From JBFXEO01 sp050180015 (GTDB lineage Bacteria; Bacteroidota; Bacteroidia; Bacteroidales; Tenuifilaceae), in the NCBI GenBank assembly GCA_050180015.1, contig JBFXEO010000119.1:1-8938 (forward strand): a DNA stretch of 8,938 nt, read 5' to 3'. The stretch's first letter is position 1. Every line of letters begins with the position of its first letter. Below are positions 6,510 through 8,938 of this stretch, piece after piece. The notes under the pieces are model-generated. The model did not search any database. It had not been told where the DNA came from and saw only the letters and a list, made by a program, of their open reading frames with translations. Both the position numbers and the translations under genes were made by a program.

Positions 6510-8938
6510 ATGAAGAAAGTTAATTTTTTCAGGAGTTTTCTTGTCCTGTTAGCTTTAATTACGTATGGCAGTTTCGCCTACGGGCAGGGGATTACAGTAA
6601 TTGGCACCGTGACCGACGGTGCAAATGGTGATCCTATCCCCGGCGCAACGGTACTGGTTAAAGGTACAACAATAGGGACTTCTACTGATCTGAATGGGAA
6701 ATATTCCCTTCGGGTTGATGCCAACGGTACGTTAGTTTTCAGCTTTGTGGGTTACGAAACCCAGGAAATTCCGGTTAACGGACGTGCTGAGATTGACGTA
6801 GTATTAACCATGTCCACCAAAACTCTGGAAGAGGTTGTGGTGATTGGTTACGGATCTGTTAAAAAAACTGATGCTACTGGTTCCGTCGTGGCCGTTAGCT
6901 CGAAGGATTTTAACAAGGGTGCCATTACATCTCCTCAGGATTTGCTTGTTGGTAAAAGTGCCGGAGTAGTAATAACCAATGCCGGCGGAGCTCCGGGTAG
7001 CGGTGCAACCATTCGTATTCGTGGCGGTTCATCGCTCAACGCCTCCAACGATCCTTTAATCATTATCGATGGTATTCCTATCGATAATAATAATGTATCC
7101 GGAAGTTCAAACATCCTTTCGTTTGTCAACCCCAACGATATTGAAAGCTTTACAGTGCTCAAGGATGCATCTGCCGCTGCAATTTACGGTTCAAGGGCTT
7201 CCAACGGTGTAATTCTTATCACCACCAAAAAGGGTGAAGTTGGCAAGCCTATGAAAATTACCTACGATGGGAGTTTTTCCATTTCAAGCGCCATTGAATA
7301 CATGGATGTGTATTCCGGCGACGAAATGAGGCAGATTGCCTACGAACATGTTGATATTTATGACCCTGCCTATTTTGACTTACTTGGAACACAGAATACA
7401 AACTGGCAGGATAAAATTTTCCGTACAGCAATTACCCAGGATCACAATGTAAGTGTTGCCGGTTCAGTTAAAACCATGCCATACAGGGCATCCGTTGGTG
7501 TTACCGACCAGAATGGTATTCTAAAAAATACCGACATGAACAGAATAACAGGATCTATCAGCGTTGATCCGTCATTCTTCAAAAATAGCCTGAAGGTTAA
7601 TGTGAATGCAAAAGGAATGTACACCAAGCATAACTTTGGCGACGAAGGCGCTATTGGTTCGGCCATAAACATGGACCCCACGCAGGTTGTTCGGGATGGC
7701 AACCCTTTATCGGCAGGTTATTATCAATGGAGTAACTACGGCGCCAACTTAGGTACTGCAAACCCCGTTGAACAGGCATCGGCGATAGATAACAAATCAG
7801 ATGTAAAAAAATTCATTGGAAATATCCAGCTGAATTACACCCTCCCATTCTTAACCGATCTTAGCGCAAACTTAAACTTAGCTACCGACTACACCAAGAG
7901 TAATGGTCATAATAATCGCCCCACAACATCACCTTCAGTTCTTACAAGTCCCTTGTGGGGATCATTAACCAACTATAGCGGTGAAATAAAAAATAACCTG
8001 CTGGATTTCTACCTGAATTACAAGAAAGATATACCCCAAATTCAGAGTAAGGTAGATGTAACGGCAGGCTACTCCTGGCAGCATTTTGAAAGAGAGGGAG
8101 ATAGCTACAAGCGCGGTGTTGTTGATGCCACCCATCCATACCAAATGTCAGATAGTTCTTCGTTTAAAACCGAAAACTATCTGGTTTCATTTTTTGGCCG
8201 TTTGAATTACACGCTAATGGATAGGTACCTATTAACCTTCACGCTTCGCGACGATGGTTCTTCGCGTTTTGCAAAAGGAAACCGTTGGGGGTTATTCCCA
8301 TCTGTTGCCTTAGCATGGAAAATCAACGAAGAATCGTTCCTTAAAAACGTTACGGCCCTTACAGATCTGAAACTTAGGTTGGGCTGGGGTATAACAGGCC
8401 AGCAGGATATAGGCAATGATTATCCCGCTCAGGCTCAGTATATCCTAGCATCTCCGGGTTCATACTATTACATCGACGGGGAATATGTTCCAACCCTTCG
8501 TCCCAACGCCTATGATCCTGATATTAAATGGGAAGAAACAACCACGCAAAATATTGGTTTAGATTTTGGATTCGTGAATAACCGCATAACTGGATCGGTA
8601 GATGTATATAAACGGAAAACTGAAGATTTACTGAATACTGTAACCGTCCCTACCGGCAGCAACTTCTCAAACACGCTGCTTACCAACGTGGGTAGCCTAG
8701 AAAATAAAGGTATTGAAGTATCGCTAAACCTCGTACCAATTTCAACCAAGGATATGTCTTTAAATTTAGGGTTTAACCTAACCTACAATAAAAATGAGAT
8801 AACCAAACTACTAATGACTGACGATCCTAACTATGTTGGAATATTATACGGCAGTGCCTTTACCGGTCAGAATCAGGTTACCAGAGTGGGGCATCCAGCA
8901 TACTCGTTCTTCGTAAACAAGCAGGTTTACGACCCCGC
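6510..8938 (+). CDS. SusC/RagA-family TonB-linked outer-membrane transporter (3' truncated by window end)
   Basis: The reading frame is open from the ATG at 6510 to the right edge: 809 complete codons with no stop, against roughly 1000 residues for a whole SusC homologue. Residues 1-26 are a signal peptide (MKKVNFFRSFLVLLAL... ending near FAYGQG). A carboxypeptidase-regulatory-like domain follows at about 29-100 (GTVTDGANGDPIPGATVLV, later FSFVGYET). A TonB-box-like EEVVVIGYG is at 107-115. The plug domain covers about 116-240 and contains IRIRGGSSLNASNDPLIIID (168-187) and the family signature NPNDIESFTVLKDASAAAIY (207-226), then GSRASNGVILITTKKG. The rest is beta-barrel. No STN domain precedes it, so control through an ECF-sigma/anti-sigma pair is unlikely and the adjacent LacI-type regulator is the better candidate. 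It should import an oligosaccharide or other large nutrient with a SusD lipoprotein, expected just beyond the window. The upstream region is A/T-rich without a Shine-Dalgarno site, as usual in this phylum. Confidence 0.95.
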   Translation, partial: MKKVNFFRSFLVLLALITYGSFAYGQGITVIGTVTDGANGDPIPGATVLVKGTTIGTSTDLNGKYSLRVDANGTLVFSFVGYETQEIPVNGRAEIDVVLTMSTKTLEEVVVIGYGSVKKTDATGSVVAVSSKDFNKGAITSPQDLLVGKSAGVVITNAGGAPGSGATIRIRGGSSLNASNDPLIIIDGIPIDNNNVSGSSNILSFVNPNDIESFTVLKDASAAAIYGSRASNGVILITTKKGEVGKPMKITYDGSFSISSAIEYMDVYSGDEMRQIAYEHVDIYDPAYFDLLGTQNTNWQDKIFRTAITQDHNVSVAGSVKTMPYRASVGVTDQNGILKNTDMNRITGSISVDPSFFKNSLKVNVNAKGMYTKHNFGDEGAIGSAINMDPTQVVRDGNPLSAGYYQWSNYGANLGTANPVEQASAIDNKSDVKKFIGNIQLNYTLPFLTDLSANLNLATDYTKSNGHNNRPTTSPSVLTSPLWGSLTNYSGEIKNNLLDFYLNYKKDIPQIQSKVDVTAGYSWQHFEREGDSYKRGVVDATHPYQMSDSSSFKTENYLVSFFGRLNYTLMDRYLLTFTLRDDGSSRFAKGNRWGLFPSVALAWKINEESFLKNVTALTDLKLRLGWGITGQQDIGNDYPAQAQYILASPGSYYYIDGEYVPTLRPNAYDPDIKWEETTTQNIGLDFGFVNNRITGSVDVYKRKTEDLLNTVTVPTGSNFSNTLLTNVGSLENKGIEVSLNLVPISTKDMSLNLGFNLTYNKNEITKLLMTDDPNYVGILYGSAFTGQNQVTRVGHPAYSFFVNKQVYDP

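Noticed and set aside
6935..8749. Minus-strand open frames opposite the SusC-like gene
   Set aside because: All are antisense shadows of the clear plus-strand transporter frame, whose translation matches the SusC family throughout.

Overview
The window looks like a chromosomal stretch from a member of the Bacteroidota, probably Bacteroidales or a close relative. It holds a SusC/RagA-type TonB-linked outer-membrane transporter, a DUF5916 outer-membrane protein with a CBM9-like domain, and promoter elements of the Bacteroidota type (TTTG / TAnnTTTG). There are no obvious Shine-Dalgarno sequences. The genus cannot be named from the sequence alone. No rRNA, tRNA, CRISPR array, insertion sequence or phage gene was seen.

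Layout: positions 1-72 appear to be the 3' end of a plus-strand membrane-protein gene. Four minus-strand genes follow, listed here in map order: a membrane-anchored serine hydrolase of the beta-lactamase/PBP4 family (90-1400), a low-specificity threonine aldolase (1471-2505), an 811-residue DUF5916 outer-membrane protein (2672-5107) and a LacI-family regulator (5245-6261). Divergent from the regulator, a SusC-like receptor starts at 6510 and runs off the right edge, so about 809 codons are visible.

Functional reading: the regulator and the SusC homologue share a 248-bp intergenic region. It carries a perfect CG-centred palindrome (CAAACGTTTG) of the kind LacI-family proteins bind. The simplest model is the left edge of a carbohydrate-uptake locus (a SusC/SusD pair, with SusD expected beyond the right edge) under LacI-family control. 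The minus-strand genes are probably not one operon. A strong hairpin separates the regulator from the DUF5916 gene. The serine hydrolase has its own near-ideal promoter (TTTG-N19-TAGCTTTG). Threonine aldolase and the serine hydrolase look like ordinary housekeeping or accessory genes with no clear link to the transporter.

I found no convincing evidence of an undescribed multi-gene system. The items most worth checking are the regulator/operator/SusC arrangement, the changed third active-site motif of the serine hydrolase, and the CxxC pair in the DUF5916 protein.
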